A DNA stretch of 64,000 nt from positions 406,019 to 470,018 of the forward strand of contig JAHHHZ010000011.1 of the NCBI GenBank assembly GCA_019359095.1, in the 5' to 3' direction. This DNA comes from Pleurocapsa minor HA4230-MV1. GTDB lineage: Bacteria > Cyanobacteriota > Cyanobacteriia > Cyanobacteriales > Xenococcaceae. A program made the position numbers and the translations under genes. The stretch's first letter is position 1, and every line of letters starts with the position of its first letter. A model generated the notes under the pieces. It searched no databases. It saw nothing but the letters and a program-made list of their open reading frames with translations, and was not told the origin of the DNA. Below are positions 34,286-43,760 of the stretch, piece after piece.

Positions 34286-35233
34286 TCAATGATTAATCTT
34301 TTTCGCAGCACCAAGCATTTGTCCTAGAAAAGGCAAGCCAATCAGCGCTGGAATAAAATAGCGAGAAGTACACAATAATCCTAAAGCTGCGCCAGTAGCC
34401 TCATTGAAGTAGTCTTGATAAAAGTAAATTATGGCAGCATCCCGCGTACCAATTCCCGCAAAAGTTAGCGGTAGTAATCCCGCCAGAATTGATAAAGGGG
34501 AAAGTGCCAAACTAACCAAAAAAGGCGCGATCGCTTTTAAAGCCAGGATAAAGAGCCAAATTTGCAGCAGATGTAAAAACCAGATGAATACTGATGTACT
34601 GGTAATAATTAATAATTGCTGTTTGTCTGACCAAAAATAATCATGCATTTCTCCCCAAGAAGCCTGCATTTTCTCAAGTTTAGACTTAAGTTTTTGAGGT
34701 GCAAACTTAATGGCGATCGCGAAAAACCAATCAGCAAAAGATTGTGACCCTAGCATCAGTAAACCAATCCCTAAGCCGATTCCAACCCCTGCGGTCATCA
34801 GCCAAAATAGACTATCTTTGGCAGGATAGAGTAATAGACCAAATACGCACCACAATAAGAGCGAGAGTAAATCGCAGGTTTTTTCAAAGATAGAGATCGA
34901 AAGAGCCAGGCTACCGTTAATCTTCGACCTTTCAGCCATGAAATATGACTTGGCGATATCTCCCATTTTGGATGGTAAAACCATGTTGAGGACACTGGCA
35001 CCCAAAATTAAACGATTGGCTTCCAAAAACCCCAAACTATGGTGGGGTACTAACTGCTGTAACCGCCAGGAGGTAACTAAGGTGATGGGAATTACCATGA
35101 CTAAACTGATCATTAACATCAGGCGATCGCAATTTTGCAATACTTTGAGCAAATTGACAACATCAATCTGAGTATAGATATAAAGCAGGATCGCAACGCT
35201 AATTAAAATTGAAACAAACCGTTTAAAATTCAC
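34286..35233 (-). CDS. Lysylphosphatidylglycerol synthase-like membrane protein (UPF0104)
   Basis: A 315-residue protein with about eight membrane helices of the LPG_synthase_TM family, related to the flippase half of MprF. Typical segments are RLMLMISLVMVIPITLVTSW near the N-terminus, NMVLPSKMGDIAKSYFM, and LPLTFAGIGTRDAAIIYFY, where the 'G-x-G-x-R-D-A' motif lies. The synthetase half of MprF is absent, so it is more likely a lipid flippase or glycolipid-associated protein. The start codon is GTG at 35233. Substrate unknown. The 274 bp upstream (35234-35507) are AT-rich with nothing recognisable. Confidence 0.8.
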   Translation of the reverse strand: MNFKRFVSILISVAILLYIYTQIDVVNLLKVLQNCDRLMLMISLVMVIPITLVTSWRLQQLVPHHSLGFLEANRLILGASVLNMVLPSKMGDIAKSYFMAERSKINGSLALSISIFEKTCDLLSLLLWCVFGLLLYPAKDSLFWLMTAGVGIGLGIGLLMLGSQSFADWFFAIAIKFAPQKLKSKLEKMQASWGEMHDYFWSDKQQLLIITSTSVFIWFLHLLQIWLFILALKAIAPFLVSLALSPLSILAGLLPLTFAGIGTRDAAIIYFYQDYFNEATGAALGLLCTSRYFIPALIGLPFLGQMLGAAKKINH

Positions 35234-35507
35234 AAGCAGCTATTAAAATTTGTGTGCTTCTACATTCATTTTTTAGTTGGTTGATAGTTGAAAATGTGAA
35301 TATAGATTAATCGACAATAGTAGTTTTAGCGGATAAAAAAGAGGGTTAATTGATTAACTATCTATCTTTAAGTAGATTTATTTATTACGCTTAATATAAA
35401 TTACTTTATGCTAATTTACTAGCTTTTAGCTTTAAAAAACTGCTTTTCTTCAACCTATTTCTTTTATACTAAAAGTATGAGTGAAGTAAGTATCTGGAGA
35501 AGTAATA

Positions 35508-35759
35508 GTGACACAAAATTTCCAAGACAGTTTTTTACACCCTATAGGCAAATATCACGGTGAGTTTAGCCCGAGCAATTTAGCTTTTAATTCCAATCTA
35601 CAAGAGTTTGCCCAACAGGTATCCTATCTCTGCAATTTAGAAGCCAATGGCAAAATATCTCCTGAAGCAACTTATATGGAAATCAAGCAGCTTTGGCATC
35701 AGCTAGAGCAATCTAAACAAGAACTTTTAGACAACACTAACTTTACCCCCGATGAGTAA
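35508..35759 (+). CDS. Small cyanobacterial protein (DUF7219-type)
   Basis: An 83-residue protein starting at GTG 35508, with GGAGAAG as ribosome site eight bases before. It resembles a small cyanobacterial family that I recall as DUF7219: MTQNFQDSFLHPIGKYHGEF, then NLAFNSNLQEFAQQVSYLCNLEANGKISPEATY and a final acidic helix. It is soluble and has no known function. Its end overlaps the CHAD gene by 8 bp, so the two are co-transcribed. Confidence 0.7.
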   Translation: MTQNFQDSFLHPIGKYHGEFSPSNLAFNSNLQEFAQQVSYLCNLEANGKISPEATYMEIKQLWHQLEQSKQELLDNTNFTPDE

Positions 35760-36762
35760 GCGTTCATTAAAGACTACCGAGAAAAATAGCGTAGTGGCTG
35801 TGAAAAAACTAGCCGAGCAAGCGATCGCTAAACACAGTCGCCTAATATTTAAACATGAAGCTGGGGTGTTTAAAGATAAAGACCCAGAAGACTTGCACCA
35901 AATGCGAGTAGGATTAAGACGCTTACGAAGTGCGATCGCCAGCTTGGCTTGGGCGATGAATCTACCAGAAATCGTGACGGTCAAAAAGCTGGGAAAAATC
36001 GGACATTCTTTAGGTGCGCTTCGAGATTTAGATGTTTTGCTCGAAGTTTTAAGCAATAATTATCGACCGCTATTGTCGGATAAAGAGCAGAAGATTTTAG
36101 ATAAAGCGATCAAATCTCTAGGCAAAAGACGTAACGATAAATTAAAGCAAGTTCATAAAACTCTCAACAGTAAGCTCTATCTAGAACTTAAGCAGGAACT
36201 AAAGGATTGGCTCAAACGACCAAAGTATAAAGTATCTGGAGACTATTCTCTTAATTTTGTGTTGCCAGATTTGCTTTTGCCTTCCGTTTCCGAATTTTTA
36301 CTGCATCCAGGCTGGTTAGTGGGGGTAGAACTCAAAGAAGGTAAAATTGAATTTCCAACAGTCGACAATATGGAGGCAATAGATCGACTTTTAGAATTAG
36401 AAGCTACTTTTTTACACGATCTACGTAAATCGGCAAAAAAAACTCGCTACAGTTTAGAGTTATTTGCTCAATTTTATGGAAAGTCCTATCATGACTATCT
36501 TAAACGAATAGAAGCAGTTCAAGAAATTTTAGGCCAGATTCAAGATATTCATGTTTTGATCGAGGTGCTAGAAAAAGTATTGCGATCGCCGATTGCGGAA
36601 AAAATGCCCGAACTGGCAGATTTGCTGTTAAGAACTCGATATCAGAAGTGGCTAGAATGGCAAATTTTACAAAAACAGTTTCTTGAAGTCCAGACTAGAC
36701 AAAAACTTAGACAAGAGATCCAAGCTGTTTTAAACAGTCAAAAGTTAACGAATAACCACTAA
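35752..36762 (+). CDS. CHAD domain protein
   Basis: A 336-residue, strongly basic helical protein with the CHAD signature: conserved histidines and arginines in DLHQMRVGLRRLRSAIASLAWAM and again in ATFLHDLRKSAKKTRYSLELF, each the start of one four-helix half. CHAD proteins bind inorganic polyphosphate and are found on polyphosphate granules. No CYTH polyphosphate-hydrolase domain is fused here. Start and stop overlap the small gene upstream by 8 bp. Confidence 0.9.
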   Translation: MSKRSLKTTEKNSVVAVKKLAEQAIAKHSRLIFKHEAGVFKDKDPEDLHQMRVGLRRLRSAIASLAWAMNLPEIVTVKKLGKIGHSLGALRDLDVLLEVLSNNYRPLLSDKEQKILDKAIKSLGKRRNDKLKQVHKTLNSKLYLELKQELKDWLKRPKYKVSGDYSLNFVLPDLLLPSVSEFLLHPGWLVGVELKEGKIEFPTVDNMEAIDRLLELEATFLHDLRKSAKKTRYSLELFAQFYGKSYHDYLKRIEAVQEILGQIQDIHVLIEVLEKVLRSPIAEKMPELADLLLRTRYQKWLEWQILQKQFLEVQTRQKLRQEIQAVLNSQKLTNNH

Positions 36763-36852
36763 GATCGAGTTTGGTTAAATCGTTAACTAGTTTGGATGGT
36801 AGAGATACAGAGATTTAGGGAATTGGGGTGAATTTTATACTCGATTTTAATC

Positions 36853-37416
36853 CTAATTTGAACCATTGGCGCGGTTACCAACAAAAGCTAAAGTCAAGCT
36901 ATCGTGAACTAAGAAATGCTGCAAATGATAGGCTCTTTCTTCGGTTTTTAGCAAGATCTGCTCGTATAAATAGCGAGTAGCGCGATCGCCTAAGCTCTCT
37001 GCTTGAGCTGCTTGTTGACGCAATAGTTTGATAATCTCTTGTTCTGCCAACAAGTCATGTTCTACCATCTGACGTTCACCAAAGACACCATCATCTTCTT
37101 GTTCAAAGCAGCATAATTCAGCTAATTTACTAAAGCTAGCAGCAGGAATACCACCCAAGCCGTTTTGTCTTTCGCCAATTTCATGAACGTGTCCTTGAAC
37201 TTCTTCGTAGCTTTCGGCAAAGAATTCGTGCAGGGAATAATATTCTGAACCTTCGACTACAAAATGATGTTTTTGATATTGCAAGTATAAACCTTGAAAG
37301 CTTGATAAGACAGCATTAAAACCTTCGCACACTGGCTCAGTAACACTTTTATCCAATAAAACTGGATTGTCTTCAACATGACCATAAGGACGCAGTAACC
37401 CTGTAGTAGTAGACAT
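36853..37416 (-). CDS. dpsA: DNA protection protein of the Dps family (DpsA)
   Basis: A 187-residue ferritin-like protein. The ferroxidase-type ligands are in [37 protein letters not shown] and [16 protein letters not shown]. The cyanobacterial DpsA traits are visible in the long N-terminus ([20 protein letters not shown]) and in [13 protein letters not shown]. Dps proteins form dodecamers, store iron and protect DNA against peroxide. The gene is a single transcription unit with its leader in the 339 bp gap upstream. Confidence 0.95.
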   Translation of the reverse strand: MSTTTGLLRPYGHVEDNPVLLDKSVTEPVCEGFNAVLSSFQGLYLQYQKHHFVVEGSEYYSLHEFFAESYEEVQGHVHEIGERQNGLGGIPAASFSKLAELCCFEQEDDGVFGERQMVEHDLLAEQEIIKLLRQQAAQAESLGDRATRYLYEQILLKTEERAYHLQHFLVHDSLTLAFVGNRANGSN

Positions 37417-37755
37417 AACTCTTGCTCTCTCATTAAGTGAAAATTATTGACAATCTAAATATAACACGAATAACTTATTGAGAATCTAAAGTTTAGCAAA
37501 GTTGCTATTAGGAATTTAAGATAAAATTAGTCTGAACAAAAATTAATCTGCTAGCTTAATCACAAGCCAGCTTAATCAAAATCTTTAGTTTAATTATTAA
37601 CCTTTGTATGGTTTGCAATGGGTTTATTTTATGGTAGCTAATTAATTTTAGATTAGGTGAAAATTTAAAAAAGTAGCTTAAATTAGGCTGTTTTTTTGGA
37701 AAGTAATCAAACACATCGAAGGGTGATTGGTTTCATGGATAGTTGTCGCAAGTTG
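37417..37755. other. Intergenic gap upstream of dpsA
   Basis: This AT-rich, 339 bp gap separates dpsA from the end of the TetR gene. It must hold the dpsA promoter on the minus strand. I see no gene, no strong palindrome and no clear sigma boxes. Confidence 0.4.
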
Positions 37756-38637
37756 TCATAAGTCGATTACCTCTAAATTAAGCCGATAGCAGCGTTGATC
37801 GGTATTACCTTGAAAAAGTAATAATTGGCGATCGCTCAAGATTTTAAGATCTCTTTGTAAAGTGCGTCGGGAAACATCAGGAAACAGACGCTCACAGTTT
37901 TTGATCGTAATTTCAGGATGATTAAAAGCGTAGTTGAGGATCAGACTTTGGCGAGAATTAAGCTTGTAGCAGCTAATCAACTGATCGAGCGGTTTAATTA
38001 TCTGACTAACTGCATCATCTCCCACATCAGCGATTAAATAAGCTTTCAAGAGAGCCTCAATTTCTGTAATGATTACTTGATTATGAGCTTGATCAGAACT
38101 TAGAGCTAATAAAATTAGAGCATTCGTCGCATTAACGCAGATTTCAGCTAGGATCAGACTTCTTTGCTCTGATAACTTAGGATTACGAGCTTGTAACAAC
38201 CGCGCCGCAAATTTAATCGCTTCTTGAGTAAAGCTGGTATCTATGTTTTTAAAAATAGTTGGGGAAACAAAAAATTGCCTAAAAACTATTCTAGAAGTAG
38301 GTTGCTTAAATAGTTGCTCGGCTTGAGTAACTAAGATGTGGATGAAGTCCACAAATGGTAGCTGTATGATTTCAGGACGAAATAATTTGTCCCACATAAT
38401 ATGTACCCGCTCTACATGACGCAACTCTAAAGCATTAAAAATGGCTAACTTATCAGGAAAGAATTGATAGAGTGAACCTACTGCTGTCTTAGCACGAGCC
38501 GCGATCGCATGAGTGGTAGCAGCCTCAAAACCCACTTCATCAAAAACAATTGCTGCTGCATTTAAAATCTGTTCAACTCGCTTCTGACTGCGTTGCTGCT
38601 GAGGTTGACGACGCAGAGAAGTTTTTGGGTTTTTCAT
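37756..38637 (-). CDS. TetR-family regulator with an extra C-terminal winged helix
   Basis: The ATG at 38637 (MKNPKTSLRRQPQQQRSQKR) gives 293 residues; a TTG at 38676 is unlikely. The N-terminal HTH is typical of TetR: ILNAAAIVFDEVGFEAATTH, IAARAKTAVGSLYQFFPDKL. A ligand-binding helical domain follows (about 60-205). Unusually there is a second DNA-binding-like region at the C-terminus (about 225-290, QSLILNYAFNHPEITIKNCE, then FPDVSRRTLQRDLKILSDRQ), with the pattern of a DeoR-type winged helix. TetR proteins are normally about 200 residues. It diverges from a Rieske oxygenase gene and probably controls it. Confidence 0.8.
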   Translation of the reverse strand: MKNPKTSLRRQPQQQRSQKRVEQILNAAAIVFDEVGFEAATTHAIAARAKTAVGSLYQFFPDKLAIFNALELRHVERVHIMWDKLFRPEIIQLPFVDFIHILVTQAEQLFKQPTSRIVFRQFFVSPTIFKNIDTSFTQEAIKFAARLLQARNPKLSEQRSLILAEICVNATNALILLALSSDQAHNQVIITEIEALLKAYLIADVGDDAVSQIIKPLDQLISCYKLNSRQSLILNYAFNHPEITIKNCERLFPDVSRRTLQRDLKILSDRQLLLFQGNTDQRCYRLNLEVIDL

Positions 38638-38651
38638 CTTGACAAAAGCGA

Positions 38652-38784
38652 ATAAAGTGTCATATATTAAGATCAAATAAAGCTAGTTTTCTGGAAGCTT
38701 ATTAACAAGAATTAGAGCTGAAAGCTATTAAATACTTTCATACCAGCGATCGCAAACTCACGACACTTTATATTTTAGTTGTCG
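38652..38784. promoter_or_regulatory. Candidate operator region between the TetR and Rieske genes
   Basis: The gap holds ATAAAGTGTC at 38652-38661 and its exact inverse GACACTTTAT at 38762-38771. The second is part of a further imperfect dyad, CGACACT...AGTTGTCG (38761-38784). Two matched sites flanking a divergent promoter region are what a TetR-type repressor would use to control both genes. No sigma boxes are clear. Confidence 0.5.
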
Positions 38785-38843
38785 TAGGGAAATTGCTGAT
38801 GCAAATTTTTCGATGCCAATTTTTTATTGAGGAAATATTTAAG

Positions 38844-39809
38844 ATGTCTATGTTAGAAGGTGCGCCGTGGCTAGTCGCTCATAGATCGATGCTATCAATA
38901 AACCAACCGTTCAAAGTTTCTCTTTACGGCAAAGATTATGTAATTTGGCAGGATTCCACAGGGCAAATTAGCAGTTTATCTAACGTCTGCCCTCATATGG
39001 GTGCAATGCTATCTGAAGGCTGGTGTAATGTTCAAGCAGATGGCTCTAGTAATGTTGTCTGTCCGTTTCATGCTCTAGAGTTTGACCACAATGGTTGCAC
39101 TATATTACCAGGAACTAAGCAAAAAACATTACCGCAATTAGAATCTTTAGAACTAATAATCCAAGGTGATTTTATTTGGTCTTATGGAAATTGTGAACCG
39201 AAAATCCCAATTCCCAACGTTCTGGAAAAGATTGCTCAAGAATATGAATTTATTGGCGCAACCGCTGATACCAGTGTCGAGACAGATTTGCGATCGATGC
39301 TGAGGATTATGCACGATTACAATCATCAGAATGGTACACATCGAGACTTATTTGAAATTACCGAAGTCAGATTTGAAAAATTCACTGATAACGGCTATCA
39401 TTCCGAAGCTTTATTCAATGCTCCCATTGCTCCAAAAACCTGGTGGCAAAAGCTACAACAACCTAAGCAGTTAATAGTTCCTGATGTTATTGAAGCTCAT
39501 TTAGAGAATTATTTTCCTAGTTTAGTTATTTTCTATGGTGAAAATCCCTGGGGAAAAATGGTTCAATGTCATCTTTTTACTCCAGAATCAGCAACAAAAA
39601 CTCGTACCTATGTTTTATTGTTTGGCGAGTCTATTAATCCTTTCGCAAGATTATTGAAAAATCAATTTTTAGGACTGAGTAAGGTTGTTGTCGAACAAGA
39701 TGCAGGTATTTTGAGCAAGATTTATGCCGACGCGCCAAAAAAAATCAGGCTAAATAACGAGGTGGGGATAGATTGGGTCGATCGCAATTTTGTCAATTGG
39801 CAGAAATAA
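38844..39809 (+). CDS. Rieske-type oxygenase subunit
   Basis: I choose the ATG at 38844, preceded by GAGG, over upstream in-frame starts; the product has 321 residues. The Rieske [2Fe-2S] site is complete: CPHMGAMLSEG and VVCPFHALEFDHNG (C-x-H...C-x-x-H). In the second half, MRIMHDYNHQNGTHRDLFEI resembles the mononuclear-iron motif of ring-hydroxylating oxygenases (Asp-x-x-His-x4-His). The C-terminal domain is short compared with PaO- or CAO-like enzymes, and no C-terminal membrane helices are seen. The substrate is unknown. It diverges from a TetR-type gene and lies 382 bp upstream of acsF. Confidence 0.8.
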   Translation: MSMLEGAPWLVAHRSMLSINQPFKVSLYGKDYVIWQDSTGQISSLSNVCPHMGAMLSEGWCNVQADGSSNVVCPFHALEFDHNGCTILPGTKQKTLPQLESLELIIQGDFIWSYGNCEPKIPIPNVLEKIAQEYEFIGATADTSVETDLRSMLRIMHDYNHQNGTHRDLFEITEVRFEKFTDNGYHSEALFNAPIAPKTWWQKLQQPKQLIVPDVIEAHLENYFPSLVIFYGENPWGKMVQCHLFTPESATKTRTYVLLFGESINPFARLLKNQFLGLSKVVVEQDAGILSKIYADAPKKIRLNNEVGIDWVDRNFVNWQK

Positions 39810-39828
39810 CAATTAACCGATAAACCTG

Positions 39829-40043
39829 GTAGGGGTGAACGCCCCCAATACTTCTACTTCTCGGTTAAGACAATTACTGCGGTCAATTTTATGTTTGAGA
39901 ATGAGTAAAATATGGGATCATATTCGCCTTTAATTAACAATCTCCGCCTCTAAAAACCTACTACTTACTACCTACTACCTACTACCTACTACTCAACCGA
40001 TCAATAACAAAGCTTAAACGAGAAGTATTGCGAACGCCCCTAC
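39829..40043. repeat. MITE-like element with imperfect inverted ends
   Basis: The left end (GTAGGGGTGAACGCCCCC then AATACTTCT) and the right end (AGAAGTATTGCGAACGCCCCTAC) are imperfect inverted copies of each other. The interior contains tandem CCTACTA heptamers (39960-39996) and no gene. It fills half of the 382 bp gap between the Rieske gene and acsF; 40044-40191 is the acsF leader, with no obvious control element. Confidence 0.6.
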
Positions 40044-40191
40044 TCATCGATACCAAATGCATAGTAGTAAACATTCGTTAACAAAATGTTGAAAGACTTT
40101 CCAACTGTTAGAGAATAAGTACCTAGTAACCTCTGATGATGGCAATTGAGAGTCACAGATTGCTTTAATAAAAAAAAGTTAAGTATTAACA

Positions 40192-41268
40192 ATGGTAGAC
40201 AGCCTTAAAAAACCGCAGTTTGAGGAAGTACGCCCTGGAGTCAAATCTCCTGCGGAAGAGACTATTCTCACCCCTCGCTTTTATACAACCGATTTTGAAG
40301 AGATGGCCAACATGGACATCTCCCTCAACGAAGACGAACTTCAGGCAATTTTAGAAGAGTTTCGCGTTGACTATAACCGCCATCATTTTGTCAGAGATGA
40401 GCAGTTTCAAAAGTCTTGGGATAATATTAGTGGCGAGACTCGCAAAGTATTTATCGAGTTTTTAGAACGTTCTTGTACTGCCGAATTCTCAGGCTTTTTG
40501 CTCTATAAAGAATTGGGTAGACGTTTAAAAGATAGAAGCCCCGTTTTGGCGGAAATCTTTACGTTGATGGCAAGAGATGAAGCTCGTCATGCTGGGTTTT
40601 TAAACAAGGCATTGTCTGACTTTAATCTTTCTCTAGATTTAGGATTTTTGACTAAAAGCCGTAAATATACTTTTTTTAAACCTAAGTTTATTTTTTACGC
40701 GACTTACCTCTCGGAAAAGATTGGCTACTGGCGCTACATTACTATTTTCCGTCATCTTCAACAGCACCCAGAAAACGAAATTTATCCGATCTTCAGCTTT
40801 TTTGAAAACTGGTGTCAAGATGAAAACCGTCATGGTGACTTCTTCGATGCGATCATGAAGTCTCAGCCTCAGTTTTTAAATGATCTTAAAGCAAGACTCT
40901 GGAGTCGTTTTTTCTTACTTTCGGTGTTTGCCACCATGTACCTCAATGACGTGCAGCGTTATCACTTCTATGAGTCTCTAGGCTTAGATGCTCGCGAATA
41001 CGATAAGCACGTAATTAAACAAACAAATGCCACTGCTGGCAGAGTATTTCCTGTAGTGTTGGATGTAGAACATCCTGATTTTTATCAGCGTTTAGAAAAG
41101 TGTGTTGCCAATAACGAAAAATTGTCGGCGATCGCTAGTTCTAATGCCCCTGCACCAGTTAAGTTACTGCGTAAATTGCCTCACTATGTTTCTAATGGTG
41201 TAGAACTAATCAAAATGTATTTTATCAAGCCAATTCGCGTAGATCAGTTAGCTGATACGGTTCGTTAA
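40192..41268 (+). CDS. acsF: Magnesium-protoporphyrin IX monomethyl ester oxidative cyclase
   Basis: A 358-residue di-iron enzyme that forms the fifth ring of chlorophyll using oxygen. Two iron-binding motifs are visible: [18 protein letters not shown] with [10 protein letters not shown], and [16 protein letters not shown]. The N-terminus ([20 protein letters not shown]) is typical of the cyanobacterial ChlE/AcsF enzymes, as is the length. The single-gene unit ends at a hairpin terminator 33 bp downstream. Confidence 0.95.
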   Translation: MVDSLKKPQFEEVRPGVKSPAEETILTPRFYTTDFEEMANMDISLNEDELQAILEEFRVDYNRHHFVRDEQFQKSWDNISGETRKVFIEFLERSCTAEFSGFLLYKELGRRLKDRSPVLAEIFTLMARDEARHAGFLNKALSDFNLSLDLGFLTKSRKYTFFKPKFIFYATYLSEKIGYWRYITIFRHLQQHPENEIYPIFSFFENWCQDENRHGDFFDAIMKSQPQFLNDLKARLWSRFFLLSVFATMYLNDVQRYHFYESLGLDAREYDKHVIKQTNATAGRVFPVVLDVEHPDFYQRLEKCVANNEKLSAIASSNAPAPVKLLRKLPHYVSNGVELIKMYFIKPIRVDQLADTVR

Positions 41269-41300
41269 CACAGTTTTTGCTGATTAATGTTTAATTTTGG

Positions 41301-41328
41301 AGTCCTACTTTACAGTAGGGCTTTTTTT
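41301..41328 (+). terminator. Rho-independent terminator after acsF
   Basis: AGTCCTAC pairs with GTAGGGCT (with one T·G pair) around the loop TTTACA, followed by seven T. Because it is clearly the acsF terminator, the in-frame ATG at 41287 cannot be a good start for the next gene. Confidence 0.85.
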
Positions 41329-41346
41329 ATCAAACTTAGAATTATC

Positions 41347-42087
41347 TTGAATTTAGATTTCTGGACAAAAACAAGTGGTACTTGGATCAATATTTTTAGC
41401 GTGTTAGTGGGTACGGGGTTAGGTTTACTCTTCAAAGATCGCCTTTCTGCCAAAGTGCAAACTATTATTACTCAAGGAGTTGGCTTACTTACAATTTGGA
41501 TTGGCTTAAGTATGGCAAACAGCATGAGTCAAGTGGCAGCAGGAGGAATAGATGGGGCTGTTTTAGGTCTTTTGGCAATGGTAATCGGTGGAGTAATCGG
41601 AGAATGGTTACAGATCGAGGAAAGATTGACTATTTTGGGAGATTGGTTAAAACAGAAATTTAAGGGACAAGGAAGATTCACCGAAGGATTTGTTGCCAGT
41701 AGCTTACTATTTTGTGTTGGGCCAATGGCTTTAATTGGCAGCTTTAATAACGGCTTAAATGGTGACAATACTCTCTTAACCATCAAATCAACTATGGATG
41801 GCGTGATTTCCATCGCCTTGGCAAATATTTATGGTGTGGGAGTAGGATTTTCTGCCTTGATTATCCTGATTTATCAGGGTGGATTGTCCTTAATGGTTGG
41901 ATTGGTGGCAAATACAGTCCCTGATGCGGAAAATAACCCTTATCTGTTAATTATTATTGGGGTTGGGGGCTTAATGATTGTGGCAATTGGCTGCAATTTA
42001 TTAGAGTTAGTTAAAATTCGCGTTGGTTCATTTTTACCAGCGATCGCGATCGCGCCTGGAACTTATTTTTTATTCAGTTATTTCTAA
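41347..42087 (+). CDS. DUF554 family membrane protein
   Basis: A membrane protein of about 246 residues with the DUF554 pattern: TSGTWINIFSVLVGTGLGLLF near the start, VIGGVIGEWLQIEERL, FVASSLLFCVGPMALIGSF and, near the end, PAIAIAPGTYFL. I place the start at TTG 41347 because the upstream ATG (41287) would include the acsF terminator; the hydrophobic domain starts right after this point. DUF554 proteins are proposed transporters, possibly of small organic ions; function is not established. The gap after it holds a MITE-like element. Confidence 0.75.
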   Translation: MNLDFWTKTSGTWINIFSVLVGTGLGLLFKDRLSAKVQTIITQGVGLLTIWIGLSMANSMSQVAAGGIDGAVLGLLAMVIGGVIGEWLQIEERLTILGDWLKQKFKGQGRFTEGFVASSLLFCVGPMALIGSFNNGLNGDNTLLTIKSTMDGVISIALANIYGVGVGFSALIILIYQGGLSLMVGLVANTVPDAENNPYLLIIIGVGGLMIVAIGCNLLELVKIRVGSFLPAIAIAPGTYFLFSYF

Positions 42088-42096
42088 TTTCTCTTG

Positions 42097-42291
42097 TATA
42101 GTCCTACGTAAAAACGTTAGGGCATTTTTGAAATACTACTTCCGTCTTACGAAATTTCCTTAACGCGGGAGACCCGCGCGACGCGAAGCTAGTCCTTTAG
42201 GGCAACGGAATTTCGCGCTATTTCCTATTTCCTATTTCCTACTTACGAGCCGATTATTATTAATGTCCTAATCTAATTTTGTACGGCTATA
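42097..42291. mobile_element. MITE-like dispersed element, copy 2
   Basis: This element starts TATAGTCCTACGTAAAAACG and ends CTAATTTTGTACGGCTATA, matching both ends of the element at 22122-22390, but its core is shorter and holds a different palindrome (around 42150-42215, ACGAAATTTCC...GGAATTTCG). The tandem TTTCCTA heptamers before the right end are shared. The rest of the 474 bp gap contains, at 42488-42522, four to five tandem ACCCATT heptamers; nothing else is recognised. Confidence 0.75.
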
Positions 42292-42561
42292 TTTAGTAGC
42301 GCGCAAATAGTACTTTGGCACTATCTACGACGCTACCGCCCGAATACTTCCCTAACTAGCTAAAATATCCAGACTCTTAATTACTACGCAGTATTAAGTT
42401 AATTTTATGCAGTTTAAGGTTAGTTCACAGCTGATCCGCCATAATTCATTCCATTAGAATCTCTTACAGCCAATTTTAGTTGGATAAAACCCATTACCCA
42501 TTACCCATTACCCATTACCTCGATAAATTAATGTGTCTACTCAATTGAAAACTGCTGTAAA

Positions 42562-42807
42562 TTATTGGGGGGTTTTTTGTAGATCTGGTCTTTCTTCGGC
42601 AAGAATTGCGCCTTCAACGGGACATACTTGTAAACAAATGCCACAGTCAATGCAGGTAGCGAAATCAATCCAGTACCATTCTGTTCCTTTAATATTCTTG
42701 CCAGGGCCATCGTGAATACAGGCGACAGGACAAGCATCAACGCAATCAGCTACTCCTTCGCAGATGTCGGTAACAATAGAATGAGGCAAAACAAGATTCT
42801 CCTTCAA
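42562..42807 (-). CDS. Bacterial-type ferredoxin, two [4Fe-4S] clusters
   Basis: An 81-residue ferredoxin. Cluster ligands are CEGVADCVDACPVACI (with the longer first spacing typical of this group) and CIDCGICLQVCPVEGAI. The intervening loop GPGKNIKGTEWYWIDFA is characteristic of the cyanobacterial 'ferredoxin family' type. It carries electrons in the cytoplasm; the partner enzyme is unknown. The start at 42807 lies 2 bp from the end of the LD-carboxypeptidase gene, so the two probably share a transcript. Confidence 0.9.
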   Translation of the reverse strand: MKENLVLPHSIVTDICEGVADCVDACPVACIHDGPGKNIKGTEWYWIDFATCIDCGICLQVCPVEGAILAEERPDLQKTPQ

Positions 42808-42809
42808 CT

Positions 42810-43760
42810 TTAATTTCGGTGGTCTGTGTTTGCGATCCTAACAGAATTAGACCAGCTTAAAACCCCTCTATCGCCATCGAGATTAACTGCTTGTCCTACG
42901 GGCAACGCAGCGTTAACCCCATCATGACCAAAAGGCAGATCGTAAATTAGCGGAATTCCTAAGTCTTCTAAGCGATCGCTTAATACTTCAGCCAGCGTCC
43001 AGCTACTCGTACCAGGATAGGGATCGCAACGACTAAAACGACCAAGAGCAATACCTTTAACCTGGTTTAAAACTCCCATCATGCGCCACTGAGTTAACAT
43101 GCGATCGATCCGATAGGGATATTCAGTCACATCTTCTAAAGCAAGAATTACCCCAGTCAAGTTGGGCTGCATGGTTGTATTCAATAGATGAGTCGCTACG
43201 GTTAAATTTCCTGGGAGTAAAATTCCTGATGCCTGTCCAGCGACTCCTGACCTACCTTGTAATGCCTCAAGCTGACCTGTTTCCAAGTAATTAAACATTC
43301 GAGCGATCGCCCACTCTGGTTCGGCTGCTAAAGTAGTTAAAACCGAGGCATGAAGACCCGATACTCCTACTGTAGCTAAACTCCATAAGATACTAGTAAG
43401 ATCGGAAAAGCCAATTACCCATTTAGAATGAGCAACGTCCCAAGTCCAATCCTCCAGTAACCTTGCGCCACCATAACCACCCCTGACGGCAATAATGGCT
43501 TTACATTCTGGATTATGCCAAGCTGCTGCTAAATCTGCCCGTCTTTGGCGATCGCTCCCTGCCAAATAACCACACCAAGATTGGTAATTTTCACCCATCT
43601 CCAGCCGATAACCGCGATCGCGCCAAACCGCTATGCCTTGTTTTAGGGCATCAGTACTTTTAACTGCCCCAGACGTGGCGATCGCGATCACTAAATCGCC
43701 AGGTTGCAGCAATGGTGGCAATTGACAGGGTTTTAAGATTGCAGAGGATGATGACATCAC
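42810..43760 (-). CDS. LD-carboxypeptidase (peptidase family S66)
   Basis: A 316-residue enzyme of the LdcA/MccF family, which removes the terminal D-alanine from cytoplasmic murein tetrapeptides or cleaves related amides. The nucleophile elbow is KWVIGFSDLTS with Ser119, AVRGGYGGARLLEDW precedes it, the glutamate lies in LALEDVTEYPYRID, and the histidine in LPFGHDGVNAALPVGQ. The order Ser-Glu-His is that of the family. It should act in peptidoglycan recycling. The ferredoxin gene follows 2 bp later; their link is not obvious. Confidence 0.9.
   Translation of the reverse strand: MMSSSSAILKPCQLPPLLQPGDLVIAIATSGAVKSTDALKQGIAVWRDRGYRLEMGENYQSWCGYLAGSDRQRRADLAAAWHNPECKAIIAVRGGYGGARLLEDWTWDVAHSKWVIGFSDLTSILWSLATVGVSGLHASVLTTLAAEPEWAIARMFNYLETGQLEALQGRSGVAGQASGILLPGNLTVATHLLNTTMQPNLTGVILALEDVTEYPYRIDRMLTQWRMMGVLNQVKGIALGRFSRCDPYPGTSSWTLAEVLSDRLEDLGIPLIYDLPFGHDGVNAALPVGQAVNLDGDRGVLSWSNSVRIANTDHRN

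Noticed and set aside
39960..39996. Repeats that might be read as a CRISPR array
   Set aside because: The units are 7 bp tandem copies without spacers, and no cas gene is near. The same holds for the other heptamer tracts.
41287..41346. An N-terminal extension of the DUF554 protein from ATG 41287
   Set aside because: It runs through the acsF terminator hairpin; the family domain begins just after TTG 41347.
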